The translations under genes and the position numbers were made by a program. From NCBI GenBank assembly GCA_958510825.1, contig OY294046.1, forward strand, positions 6,832,049 to 6,896,048: a stretch of DNA of 64,000 nucleotides. The letters run 5' to 3'. The DNA comes from Brachypterus glaber. Its lineage: Eukaryota; Arthropoda; Insecta; Coleoptera; Kateretidae. Below the pieces are notes generated by a model, which did no database searches, was not told the DNA's origin, and saw only the letters and a program-made list of their open reading frames with translations. Of the stretch, positions 42,938 to 54,182 are shown one piece after another. Positions within the stretch are counted from its first letter, which is position 1, and the number at the start of each line of letters is the position of its first letter.

Positions 42938-45900
42938 ATTCAACTGCAGGCTATTCTTCTTTAAGCATAGAAAAACCGGTGTTTTCTGTAATTAGCAACT
43001 TTTTGCCAATTTTCTACCAGATTCCATTTCTGCAAATCATGCGCTTATTTTCCCGAAGATTCCTTACCAATCAGACTACCAAATGGCAGAAACACATTTT
43101 CCACATTCGACTGCAGGCTATCCTTCAGCGAGCAAAGAAAAACGCGTGTATACTGTATTTGGCTATTTTGTTACGTTTTCCACCACACATCCTAGTTGCA
43201 AAATGTCTGCTGGTACCCACGAAGATTACTTACCAATACGACCACCTTATGGTAAAATCAAATCTATTACATTCGACTGCAGGCTATCCTTCCGCGCGCT
43301 AAGAAACCTCATGTATACTGGCTAGTTTTTGGCCGTTTTTCACCAGAAAACTCTCCTGCAAATCGTAAGCTTGTACACCAAAAGAATCTTTATCAATAGT
43401 ACCACCATATGGTACAATCATATCCTCCACTTTCGACTGCAGGCTATTCCTCCACAAACAAAGAAAATACGCGTTTTCGTCACGTAGCAAGTTTTTGTCT
43501 GTTTTCCACCAGAAATCCTTCTTGCAAATTGTCTGCTGATACCAACAAAGATTTCTTACCAACACGACCACCATATGATACAATCAAATATTTTACTTTC
43601 GACTGCAGGCTATCCCTCCGCGCGCAAAGAAAACTTATGTATACTGCACTTGGCTAGTTTTTGCCCGTTTCCCACCAGATCACTCTCCTGCAAATGATAA
43701 GCTTGTACACTAAAAGAATCCTTATCAATATTACTACCATATGGTACAATCACATCCTCCAATTTCGACTGCTGGCTATTCCTCCTCAAACAAAGAAAAA
43801 TATGTGTTTTTGCACATAGCAAGTTTTTGCCTGTTTTCCACCAGGAATCCTTCTTGCAAATTGTCTGCTGATACCAACAAATATTTCTTAGCAACACGAC
43901 CACCATATGGTACAATCAAATATTTCACTTTCGACTGCAGGCTATCCCTCCGCGCGCAAAGAAAACTTATGTATACTGCACTTGGCTAGTTTTTGCCCGT
44001 TTCCCACCAGATAACTCTCCTGCAAATGATAAGCTTGTACACCAAAATAATCCTTATCAATATTACTACTATATGGTACAATCACATCCTCCAATTTCGA
44101 CTGCTGGCTATTCCTCCTCAAACAAAGAAAAATATGTGTTTTTGCACATAGCAAGTTTTTGCCTGTTTTCCACCAGAAATCCTTCTTGCAAATTGTCTGC
44201 TGATACCAACAAATATTTCTTAGCAACACGACCACCATATGGTACAATCAAATATTTCACTTTCGACTGCAGGCTATCCCTCCGCGCGCAAAGAAAACTT
44301 ATGTATACTGCACTTGGCTAGTTTTTGCCCGTTTCCCACCAGATAACTCTCCTGCAAATGATAAGCTTGTACACCAAAATAATCCTTATCAATATTACTA
44401 CTATATGGTACAATCACATCCTCCAATTTCGACTGCTGGCTATTCCTCCTCAAACAAAGAAAAATATGTGTTTTTGCACATAGCAAGTTTTTGCCTGTTT
44501 TCCACCAGAAATCCTTCTTGCAAATTGTCTGCTGATACCAACAAAGATTTCTTACCAACACGACCACCATATGATACAATCAAATATTTCGCTTTCGACT
44601 GCAGGCTACCCCTCCGCGCGCAAAGAAAACTCATGTATACTGCACTTGGCTAGTTTTTGGCCGTTTTCCACCAGATAACTCTCCTGCAAATCGTAAGCTT
44701 GTACACCAAAAGAATCCTTATCAATAGCACTACCATATGGTACAATCACATCCTCCACTTTCGACTGCAGGCTATTCCTCCTCAAAGAAAGAAAATACGC
44801 GTCTTCTGCACGTAGCAAGTTTTTGCCTGTTTTCCACCAGAAATCCTTCTTGCAAATTGTCTGCTGATACCAACAAAGATTTCTAACCAACACGACCACC
44901 ACATGGCACAATCAAATATTTTACTTTCGACTGCAGGCTATTCCTCCGCGCGTAAAGAAAACTCATGTATACTGCACTTGGCTAGTTTTTGCCCGTTTTC
45001 CACCAGATAACTGTCCTGCAAATCATAAGCTTATACACCGAAAGAATCCTTATTAATAGCACTACCATACGGTACAACCACATCCTCCACTTTCGACTGC
45101 AGGCTATTTTTCCTCAAAGATAAAAAATACGCGTTTTCTGCACGTAGCAAGTTTTTGCCTGTTTTCCACCAGAAATCCTTCTTGCAAATTGTCTGCTGAT
45201 AACAACAAAGATTTCTAACCAACACGACCACCATATGGTACAATCAAATATTTTACTTTCGACTGCAGGCTATCCCTCCGCGCGCAAAGAATACTTATGT
45301 ATACTGCACTTGGCTAGTTTTTGCCCGTTTTCCACCAGATAAATCTTCTGCAAATCGTAAGCTTGTACACCAAAAGAATCCTTATTAATAGCACTACCAT
45401 ACGGTACAATCACATCCTCCACTTTCGACTGCAGGCTATTCCTCCTCAAACAAAGAAAAATATGTGTTTTTGCACATAGCAAGTTTTTGCATGTTTTCCA
45501 CCAGAAATCCTTCTTGCAAATTGTCTGCTGATACCAACAAAGATTTCTTGCCAAAACGACCACCATATGGTACAATCAAATATTTCACTTTCGACTGCAG
45601 GCTATCCCTCCGCGCGCAAAGAAAACTCATGTATACTGCACTTGGCTAGTTTTTGCCCGTTTTCCACCAGACAACTGTCCTGCAAATCATAAGCTTATAC
45701 ACCAAAAGAATCCTTATTAATAGCACTACCATACGGTACAATCACATCCTCCACTTTCGACTGCAGGCTATTCCTCCTCAAAGAAAGAAAATACGCGTTT
45801 TCTGCACGTAGCAAGTTTTTGCCTGTTTTCCACCAGAAATCCTTCTTGCAAATTGTCTGCTGATACCAACAAAGATTTCTAACCAACACGACCGCCATAT

Positions 45901-45969
45901 GGTACAATCAAATATTTCACTTTGCACTGCAGGCTATCCCTCCGCGCGCAAAGAAAACTCATGTATACT
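42938..45969 (+). repeat. 166-bp satellite in 332-bp higher-order dimers, left arm
   Basis: The start word ttcgactgcaggct recurs at about 42939, 43106, 43272, 43432, 43598, 43764, 43930 and so on every 166 bp, about 18 full monomers and a partial one. Two monomer types alternate. Type A contains ctccgcgcgcaaagaaaact and caaatcataagcttgtacac. Type B contains cctcctcaaacaaagaaaat and caaattgtctgctgatacca. Dimers 332 bp apart are more alike than adjacent monomers, the definition of higher-order repeats. The repeated 82- and 101-codon frames are satellite artefacts, because 332 is not a multiple of three and no frame crosses units. Confidence 0.95.
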
Positions 45970-47445
45970 GCAGTCGAAAGTGGAGGATTTGTTTGTACCG
46001 TATGGTAGTGCTATTGATAAGGATTCTTTTGGTGTATAAGCTTATGATTTGCAGGAGAGTTATTTGGTGGAAAACGGGCAAAAACTAGCCATGTGCAGTA
46101 TACATAAGTTTTCTTTGCGCGCGGAGGGGTAGCCTGCAGTCGAAAGTGAAATATTTGATTGTACCATATGGTGGTCGTGTTGGTAAGAAATCCTCGTGGG
46201 TATCAGCAGACAATTTGCAACAAGGATGTCTGGCGGAAAACAGGCAAAAACTTGCCATGTGCAGAAAACACATGTTTTTCTTTGTTTGAGGAGGAATAGC
46301 CTGCAGTCAAAAGTGGAGGATATGATTGTACCATATGGTAGTACTATTGATAAGGATTCTTTTGGTGCACAAGCTTACGATTTGCAGGAGAGTTATCTGG
46401 TGGGAAATGGGCAAAAACTAGCCAAGTGCAGTATACATGAGTTTTCTTTGAGCGCGGAGGGATAGCCTGCAGTCGAAAGTAAAATATTTGATTATACCAT
46501 ATGGTGGTCTTGTTGGTAAGAAATCTTTGTGGTATCAGCAGACAATTTGCAAGAAAGATTTCTGGTGGAAAACAGGCAAAAACTTGCTACGTGCAGAAAA
46601 CGCGTATTTTCTTTGTTTGAGGAGGAATAGCCTGCAGTCGAAAGTGGAGGATGTGATTGTACCATATGGTAGTAATATTGATAAGGATTCTTTTGGTGAA
46701 CAAGCTTACGATTTGCAGGAGATTTATCTGGTGGAAAACGGCCAAAAACTAGCCAAGTGCAGTACACGTGAGTTTTCTTTGCGCGCGGAGGGATAGCCTG
46801 CAGTCGAAAGTAAAATATTTGATTGTACCATATGGTGGTCGTGTTGGTTAGAAATCTTTGTTGGTATCAGCAGACAGTTTGCAAGAAGGATTTCTGGTGG
46901 AAAACAGGCAAAAACTTGCTACGTGCAGAAGACGCGTATTTTCTTTCTTTGAGGAGGGATAGCCTGCAGTCGAAAGTGAAATATTTGATTGTACCATAAG
47001 GTGGGCCTATTGGTAAGTAATCTTCGTAGCTATCAGCAGAAAATTTGCAAGAAGGATGTCTGGTGGAAAACGTAACAAAATAGCCAAGTGCACTATACCC
47101 GCGTTTTTCTTTTCCCGTGGAAGGATAGCCTGCAGTTGAAAGTGGAGGATGTGATTGTACCATATGGTAGTACTATTGATAAAGATTCTTTTTGTGTATA
47201 AGCTTATGATTTGCAGGACAGTTGTCTGGTGAAAAACAGGCAAAAACTAGCCAAGTGCAGTATACATGAGTTTTCTTTGCGCGCGGAGGGATAGCCTGCA
47301 GTCGAAAGTGAAATATTTTATTGTACCATATGATAGTCGTATTGGTAAGTAATCTTCGTGGGTATCGTCAGACAATTTGCAGGAAGGATTTCTGGTGGCA
47401 AACACGGAAAAACTTGCTATGTGCAGAAAACGCGTATTTACGTAG
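45970..47445 (-). repeat. 166-bp satellite, inverted right arm
   Basis: The same A and B monomers in reverse complement, marked by ctgcagtcgaaagtg at about 45967, 46133, 46299, 46465, 46631, 46797, 46963, 47129 and 47295. The switch lies inside a type A monomer at tatactgca/gtcgaaag. Monomers near the outer end (46960-47445) are more divergent, as are the outermost ones on the left. That pattern is expected if homogenisation acts mainly in the middle. Confidence 0.93.
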
Positions 47446-47669
47446 TAGGGCTAAAAATTAATATTTTTGTCCATTAAAGTGTACCCATATATTAACATAA
47501 GTGCAGTATTATCCCTTAATTTGTCCTTTAATTAATAAATTAAGCTTAAATAAAATAAAAATACAGAAATAAAATATTTTTATTAGGAATTACCCATATA
47601 ATCACATTTTGACATTTTAAAAAATCGTCTGCTAGAATCGTCTGCCAATTTCAGTGTCATAAAATAAAC

Positions 47670-48680
47670 ACTGCCCAGTAAAAAAGATTTACCGTTTTTC
47701 ACCTGCGCGTGTGAAATAGATTTTTTATTACCAGATTTACTTTCAGCAACGTCAAAAACCCCAATATACCGATTTTCATGAATATTACCCCCTGCCCCTC
47801 AGGGGGTGGAGTTAGCTTTTTTTTATAAGATTTAGCTTTAGCTACATCAAAAACCCCTATATACCAATTTTCACGAAAACTACCCCCTGATGCCCGCGCC
47901 CCTCAGGGCATGCATTTAGAAAAAAATATTATCAGATTCAGATTTGGCAACCCCAAAAACCCCTATATACCAACTTTGACGAAAATATAGACAACATTTA
48001 AAAATATTTACCCCGTCGCGGGAGTGAAGTTAAAAAAATATAAAAAAAAATATATAAAAGCCTTTCCAAATATTTTCAAAATAAGAAAGCAATATTAATA
48101 TTGAAATTTATTTTTTATGTATGATAGTTTAGTTATTATTAGTTTTACTGAGTTATTATGGGTTAGTATGGTTATTATAGGAAAATATGGGTCATTCTTT
48201 TTATTAAGGTTGATATGTATATGTTGGATTATTACTGACTATTATAAAAATAACCTTACCAAGTGGGTAAATAATAACTCCAAATAATACATATTGACCC
48301 ATAATATGTGGGTTATTATGATTTAAAATGGGTTTATATAAATATTATGGGTAATTATGGGTAAGTAGTAGTAGTAAATTTTTTGGGTCCGCCATAGCCG
48401 GACTTTTTGGGTTAATTTAAACTAATACCTAACATTTATTATGGCATTATTGTGGTTGCAGCGTTAAAAAATAAAAATTTCTAAACTTTACGTTTTAGAT
48501 ATTTGTCCTTTAGGACATAATTAAATTAGGTTCTTTAAGGCATCTTAAAAATGTAAGGATGATAAAAATATTTTTAAAATTAAAATTATTTTTAAATAAT
48601 AAAAAGATTTGTTTGGTTTGGTGTCCGACCCCTATTAAAACACAATAAAATCGATCTCCAGAGGATGCGAAAAATTGTTC
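47670..48680. other. Intergenic DNA with degenerate ~95-bp tandem units
   Basis: Three degenerate copies of a unit with caaaaacccctatatacca and taccccctg...cccctcaggg lie at about 47730-48000. The CCCCTGCCCCTCAGGGGG words form GC hairpins. 48120-48380 is rich in ttattatgggt words. No gene is recognised, and the 67-codon minus frame is unsupported. Confidence 0.45.
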
Positions 48681-48688
48681 TATATAAG
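48681..48688 (+). promoter_or_regulatory. TATA box of gene E
   Basis: TATATAAG lies 84 nt upstream of the ATG at 48765. A possible initiator ttcagctt is at about 48727-48734. Confidence 0.55.
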
Positions 48689-48764
48689 AAACTGTGTCTT
48701 TTGCACAACACAATAATAAGTTTTGATTCAGCTTACTGTTAACTTAAAAAACATATATATCATC

Positions 48765-48776
48765 ATGTATAAATTG
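48765..48776 (+). CDS. Gene E exon 1 (cuticular protein, residues 1-4)
   Basis: ATG TAT AAA TTG (M-Y-K-L) followed by the donor gtatgt at 48777. The nearest compatible phase-0 acceptor that continues a signal peptide of the same family is at 55388, implying a 6612-nt intron. The distance makes this pairing less certain than for genes A, C and D, but no other first exon was seen upstream of 55389. Confidence 0.65.
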
Positions 48777-49519
48777 GTATGTGTATTTTGTTGTTTTTTA
48801 CTATTTTCTTTATTTGATAGTGTATTTTTATGACGATATTGATTACGATTACGATTTTTATTACTTTCTTTTACTATTTTCTTTATTTAAGTGTGTGGTG
48901 TTATTACAATCTACAACATGTTATAGTAAAAATTACTGTAACATTTGATAAAGCATATCACACTTATAGTATAGTATACTTTGAGTTGTTGTTAAGTTGT
49001 ATTACTGATCTAGTTTAAAAAAAAAATCTTTGCTGGCCTATGTTATTTATCATTTTCACGTAAAATTTTCAATATTTATGCACAAAATATTAAAAATTTT
49101 AATAATAATTTTTTTTAATGACTAGTTAATACAGCTAAAAGTTGCAATCTCTTTAAAATGACATATCACATGACTTACCTTGCTACTTAAATTTTGTTAC
49201 TCACAGCCCCCCTAGCGCCCCCTTACCGAAAAAAATTAAACAGATATTTCAAATGATAGTTTTTGTTGTGTGATATAGACAATATCATTCCAAATTTAAA
49301 GTTTATATCTCATTACGTTTAACAGTTATAAGGGTGTACCATTTAAAAAAGTAACCATGTATACATAATAGTTCCAGCACATCTGGACTGAAATAACACG
49401 TTCGTAATAATTAAAAATAAGTATTTTGAAATTTTTAATAATCACAATTAAACATTTACTTACCATAAATAGTTATAAATAGTTATTTTATTTGGTTTTG
49501 TCCGGAATATTTATAGTAT

Positions 49520-50045
49520 ATTAAAGTACTAGTTTCATAACATACATTTTTAACGCACTAGTAATTTAGAAAACTCGCCGCAAGCGGCTCGTTTTCTAAA
49601 CTTGTACTCGTGCGCTAAAAACGTGTTATGAAACGAGTGCTCTATACAATTTTTTCTATTTTGCTCTAAAATTAAAAAAAAAACTTACATTTAAATTGAT
49701 GACTAATTTATGGATTTTTGTTTTGGGTTGGCATTACAGTTTACACCATGTTTAAAATTCCAAGAACAAATTATATTTTCATATATTTTATAGTCATCTC
49801 TTCTCTTTTTCACTGCAATTAACCAAGACACAATTTCAACACGGTAAAAAATAACCTAAACACAAAATTTTGTAGAAAATTAAATTTTAAAGTGACATTG
49901 ACATTTGCACAGAAATTTCAAGACATATGCTTTTCTCTGTTGCCAACCCAACAGAAAAAAAGTAGAGACCTCTTATGGGCCTATAAGAACACGCAAAATG
50001 CGTGTGATTATGAGCTTATAAGATTTGCAAAATAGAAAAATATAT
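49520..50045. repeat. Dispersed repeat R6, copy 2 (intron of gene E)
   Basis: It begins agtatattaaagtactagtt and contains a palindrome (about 49535-49635) with arms cataacatacatttttaacg and aaaaacgtgttatg around ctcgccgcaagcggctcg. It ends near gcttataagatttgcaaaat. The coding frame of copies 1 and 5 is not conserved here. Confidence 0.6.
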
Positions 50046-50195
50046 TTAAGGCAAGTAGATTGTATAATTAGGTAATAACCTTAATTATAATTAATCAACT
50101 TAGTTACCAAAATTTAACTTTATATTTCTGAAGATTAAACTGTACTCTTGTCACCTATTTTGTTATAAATTTTAATTTTGATGATTGAAATGATA

Positions 50196-50912
50196 CAGGG
50201 TGATCCATAACTGGCATGCCAAAATTTAAGAGGTGATTCTAGATCCAAAAATATAAAAAAAGTTCCTATAAAGGTTGGTCCGGAAATGAGCCCTAAGGGA
50301 TCTAGGGCCCTTTAAAATTGTAATAAAAATAAGGTTTTTAATTAATAACTCGGGTACCGTTTAAGCTAGAGCGGCGAGCTTTTGCATGTATACTAGTATT
50401 AATAAGGGCAATAAGTTTATGTTAATTTATTTTTTTAATTTATCCAGAGGCGTGCCCAGACGGACAAAATATATGAGGCTTAAAACATTTCTATGTGTAT
50501 GTTTTTTGGATTTGTTGTAAAAAATATAGATTTCTAGAGTAAAAATACATATAAAATATCATATAGTGTAACACTGTAGGAGCAACCGTTATCAAAAAAA
50601 AATGCAATTAAGAGGAAGTAACATTTTGTGCCACCAAAAACGTTACTTTTTAAAAGGCTATTACTCCTTTAATATTAAATTTAGGTGTTTTGGTGTATAG
50701 TACTTTTTTGCTCAGTTTTAAATGAAGAATCACCCTGCAGCATTAAAATTTTATTGGTGCTTTTTTTTGTTCCCCATTCAATACCTCATCTTCGAAGGGC
50801 CGTAGCTCCCTTAGGGCTCATTTCCGGAACAACCTTTATAGAAACTTTTTTTCATATTTTTGGATGTAGAATCACCTCTTAAATTTCGGTACGCGAGTTC
50901 TGGAACACCCTG
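50196..50912. mobile_element. TA-flanked inverted-repeat MITE, family 1, copy 4
   Basis: A 717-bp copy in the same orientation as 14819-15548, with TA at 50194-50195 and 50913-50914. It has a short internal deletion after aggcttaaaacattt. Its right end is CACCCTG instead of CAGGCTG, so the two ends of this copy are more alike than those of copies 1-3. It lies in the intron of gene E. Confidence 0.8.
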
Positions 50913-51174
50913 TATTTTCCACATGTATAATTTTCTCCGTGTAAATCTTTACATTTCTATTTTAATATCCATTAATTCTGCTGCAAGTAAACTATATCCA
51001 GATCAAATCAAATACGACGTCTTTAATAATAGAATATTCAGCACTTAATCCAGGGATTACAAAATCTTAATCTTAAATCTCGGGAATAAAATTTCCTTTG
51101 GGTATTGCAACTGTCACGTACCTACCTATAGATTTTCTCATATTAAAGCTATAGCATATCATAAATAAAAGTAA

Positions 51175-52002
51175 AGCTACGGTTTCCTCCAAAATTGGCA
51201 GTCGCTGAGGAGAACGACCGGGTAGCCGCGAGCAGGTCGTCACGACCCTATATGTTTTCCTAGGTCTCGCCAGTCGCCATTCTGTTAGCTGGCCATTTTA
51301 TAAACAGCTGTTGTTTTGTTTGCGAGTTTATGCCTTGCAATCACTATGTATAACCAGGCACAGGTCCTGGCAGCCAAGATCCTTAAAGTATATAAACTAT
51401 CAGAACAAAATCATAAAATATTCACAAAACGTAGAACGCAATAAAAATTAACGATTAGATCCAAACCTAACTTATTTCTGACTTTTTTTTTTTGAGTCAA
51501 ACCAAATAAAATAATATAAATATACGAATTGTACTAATTTGACAACTAAAAGACAATTTATTAATTAAAAACATTTCTTGTTGAGCATTGGGTACGAAAA
51601 ATAATAAAAAAACAAATAAAAACAAAAAAAACGTTTTAAAACAATGTTTTTAAACAACGTATTAAAAAAAAAAACAGTTTTTATCATCCCTACAATTACA
51701 AATTATTACATACCTGCCATAACTATTTCTACTCTGCTGTGGAATGAAAAAAATAAACACTTATCACAGCGCAGACCTGTTCACACACTGTCAAATTCTT
51801 GACGAATTGGTCGTGCCTCTGCTCCTGGAGCAGTCAAGCGATCGGAGTCCAAATGAACGGCCACCAGTAGTTAGTAGTAACGACTCGGTAGCAGCTAGGA
51901 AAACAGGGGCATTTAAAATGCATTGGAGATGTCTCAACGACTCGGTTGCGGCTACCCTGTCGCAGTCATCAGCGACTGCGAATTTTGGAGGAAACCGTAG
52001 CT
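51175..52002. mobile_element. Harbinger-like MITE, 828 bp, TAA duplication
   Basis: The ends AGCTACGGTTTCCTCCAAAA are identical and inverted, with similarity continuing about 50 bp (gcagtcgctga, gggtagccgc). TAA stands on both sides (51172-51174 and 52003-52005). Three-base TAA duplications fit the PIF/Harbinger group. The 110-codon frame at 51744-52076 runs through the terminal repeat into flanking DNA and is rejected as a gene. Confidence 0.75.
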
Positions 52003-52029
52003 TAAGACTTCACACTAGGCCTGAACGGT

Positions 52030-52320
52030 GTGCGTTTAGGTTATTTTTTACCTTGTTAAAATTGTGGATTGGTTAATTGCATTAAAAAAGAGAAGACATG
52101 AATATAAAATATATGAAAATATAATTTCTTCTTAAAACTTTAAATATGGCGAAAACTGAAATGACAACCCGAAAAAAAAATCCCTAAGTCATCAATTTAT
52201 ATGCTTTTTAAAATTTTAGAGCAAAATAGAAAAAAAAAAGTATAAACCACTCGTTTTATAACTAGTTTTTAGCGCACTAATACTTTAGGAAATTCGCCGC
52301 AAGCGAGCTATAAGATGGAC
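52030..52320. repeat. Dispersed repeat R6, copy 3 (truncated)
   Basis: Same orientation as copy 1. It begins within the family at gtgcgtttaggttatttttt and ends near cgccgcaagcgagct. The missing left part may have been lost with the adjacent Harbinger-like insertion. Confidence 0.5.
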
Positions 52321-52614
52321 CAACCTGTAGATGCATAGTGCAACGCAAATGCAAATAAATTAAATAATATATAGTTACAATAGAAGATGGCGTTTTTTGA
52401 CACTATTTTTAAATAGCTTTCTTTAACTTCTGGTTTTTGATCGATATTTTTAGGCAAACTCAAATTTAAATAAATTTTGTATCAATAAACTTAAGACTCT
52501 TTTTATTTTAGAGAAAATAGGATTTTAAAATAATATAATTTTTCTGCCAATTTTATTTTAAATAAATAAATGACAATTTTTTTGACAATAAAACGGGAAT
52601 GCACTTTTGAACGT

Positions 52615-53310
52615 TTTACATCGGCACTTAGTGCTACTAAGAGTGCCGATGTATTGAAATCTTCGTCGAAAAGTCAAAATCTTTGACCACGTTTTTTTCA
52701 CATTTCTCGACGTTTTAGACCATTCGTCGAAATCAGTAAAAAAAAATTTTGCGTCCGTCTGTCTGTCTGTCTGGGTGTAAACTCTCTAACTCCATTTCTA
52801 CATGAGATATCGACTTGCGGTTTTTTGCATATTGTTTCTTATCGTATTCCGAAGAGCTGATTAGATTTTGGGGGTAAACGATTGGGGGTAAGGGGGTAAA
52901 AATAGGGTAAAACTAATATTTTTAGCGTTTTTTGTTTATAATTAAGGCAATTATTATTGTATTTGGTTAATTAAGCAATTATATAAAAGAAAATTTTAAA
53001 TTGGTCAAAAAATGTTATAAAGAACGTTTTCCTTAAACGCATTGTTTTCGAGATATTGACGTTTAAAGGTTTTTTTAGCATATCTCACATATTTATAACC
53101 CGATTTCAAAAAAATTATATTTTAAATAACAGCTCTTTTTAAGCCCTATAAAATATGTTATATACAGTTTTTGCTAGAATATAATGTTTTAAAGATACAG
53201 AATTTAAAATCAAACAAAACACCTAGTTTGAAATTTGCAAACTAGATGGCTCTAGTGTACAATAGTTCTGATGTTTTGACAGGGTGCTTGCAACGTTTCA
53301 TCTAGTTTTA
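52615..53310. repeat. Dispersed repeat R2, copy 2 (intron of gene E)
   Basis: It runs from cggcacttagtgctactaag through a short (TCTG)n tract at about 52757-52775 and gagatatcgacttgcggttt to gacagggtgcttgcaacg. Same orientation as 7778-8541. Confidence 0.65.
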
Positions 53311-53625
53311 ATTTGAGTTTAAAATGACCTAAACAAAAAAAAAGAAAATTTAATAACCCATCCATTTAATTCATATTCTTTCTAGCAAAGTCCAAATTGA
53401 AATTTATTTCAAAAGTTTGAAATTTAATTAGAATGCCACTTGAAAATTTAATATGAAATTTGAACTTCAACTTGAACTTGAATTCAAAGCAATTATTTTC
53501 GTAATAAACTAAAAAAATAATAATAATAATAATAATAGGATAGGATAATAGTTTTTTTAGTGATAAGTATATGAATATCAATCAATCTAAAAAAGAGCTA
53601 CTTTCCATTTAACTGAGAACTAAGT

Positions 53626-53700
53626 TTGTTTAACCCTCTGCCATATACACCTTATTTATGGAAAGTTACCATAGACACGGCGTAAAAATTACGCCTCCTT
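53626..53700. repeat. Terminal fragment of the TTAA element of gene D's intron
   Basis: TTAACCCTCTGCCA and the next ~60 bp (ttatggaaagtt, gacacggcgtaaaaattacg) are the inverted counterpart of 28330-28405. The rest of the element is absent. R6 copy 4 begins immediately after it. Confidence 0.6.
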
Positions 53701-53702
53701 TT

Positions 53703-54182
53703 AATAGTATATTAAAGTACTAGTTTCATAACATAATAGTACTACTAGTACTCGTGCGCTAAAAAACGTGTTATGAAACGAGTGCTTAATAATTTTTTTT
53801 CTATTTTGCTCTAAAATTAAAAAAAAAAACTTACATTTAAATTGATGACTGATTTATGGATTTTTGTTTTGGGTTGGCATTACAGTTTACATCATGTTTA
53901 AAATTCAAATTATATTTTGATACATTTTATAGTCATCTCTTCTCTTTTTCACTGCAATTAACCAAGCCACAATTTCAACACGGTAAAAATAAGCTAAACA
54001 CAAAATTTTGTAGAAAATTAAACTTTAAAGTGACATTGACATTTGCACAGAAAACTTCAAGCGATAGGCTTTTCTCTGTTGCCAACCCAAAAGAAAAAAA
54101 AGTAGAGACCTCTTATTGGCCTATAAGAATACGCAAAATGCGTGTGATTATGAGCTTATAAGAGTTGCAAAATAGAAAAACA
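53703..54182. repeat. Dispersed repeat R6, copy 4 (intron of gene E)
   Basis: Same orientation as 49520-50045, with most of the GC palindrome loop deleted (catcataatagtactactagt). It ends gcttataagagttgcaaaat. Confidence 0.6.

Larger units (their letters stand above)
42751..47660. mobile_element. Foldback transposon with satellite arms and 9-bp target duplication
   Basis: The left end ATGAAGCTGAAAGTGGCAGA and the complement of the right end (ATGACACTGAAATTGGCAGA) open inverted repeats that remain alike for about 105 bp, through ctagcagacgattttttaaa and atatgggtaattcc. The identical nonamer AAAATAAAC stands directly outside each end (42742-42750 and 47661-47669). The interior is almost wholly a tandem satellite that points one way to about 45969 and the other way to about 47445. 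Nine-base duplications are made by Mutator-like and Drosophila FB-type foldback elements, and FB arms are also tandem repeats, so this is most simply a foldback element of that kind (inference). There is no transposase. Arm lengths are unequal: about 3.2 and 1.7 kb. Confidence 0.82.

Noticed and set aside
43083..47243. About twenty 60-102 codon frames such as MVQSHPPISTAGY... and MYHMVVVLVRNLCWYQQ...
   Set aside because: Each lies within one or two satellite monomers on both strands. The 332-bp period breaks the frame, and no start, splice or domain signal accompanies them.
43000..47400. CRISPR-like array
   Set aside because: Direct repeats are 166 bp with no unique spacers, in an animal genome. 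It is a satellite.
47700..48010. GC hairpins (ccccctgcccctcaggggg) as rho-independent terminators
   Set aside because: Eukaryotic context and part of a degenerate ~95-bp tandem repeat.
51744..52076. 110-codon frame
   Set aside because: Crosses the right end of the Harbinger-like element into repeat R6.
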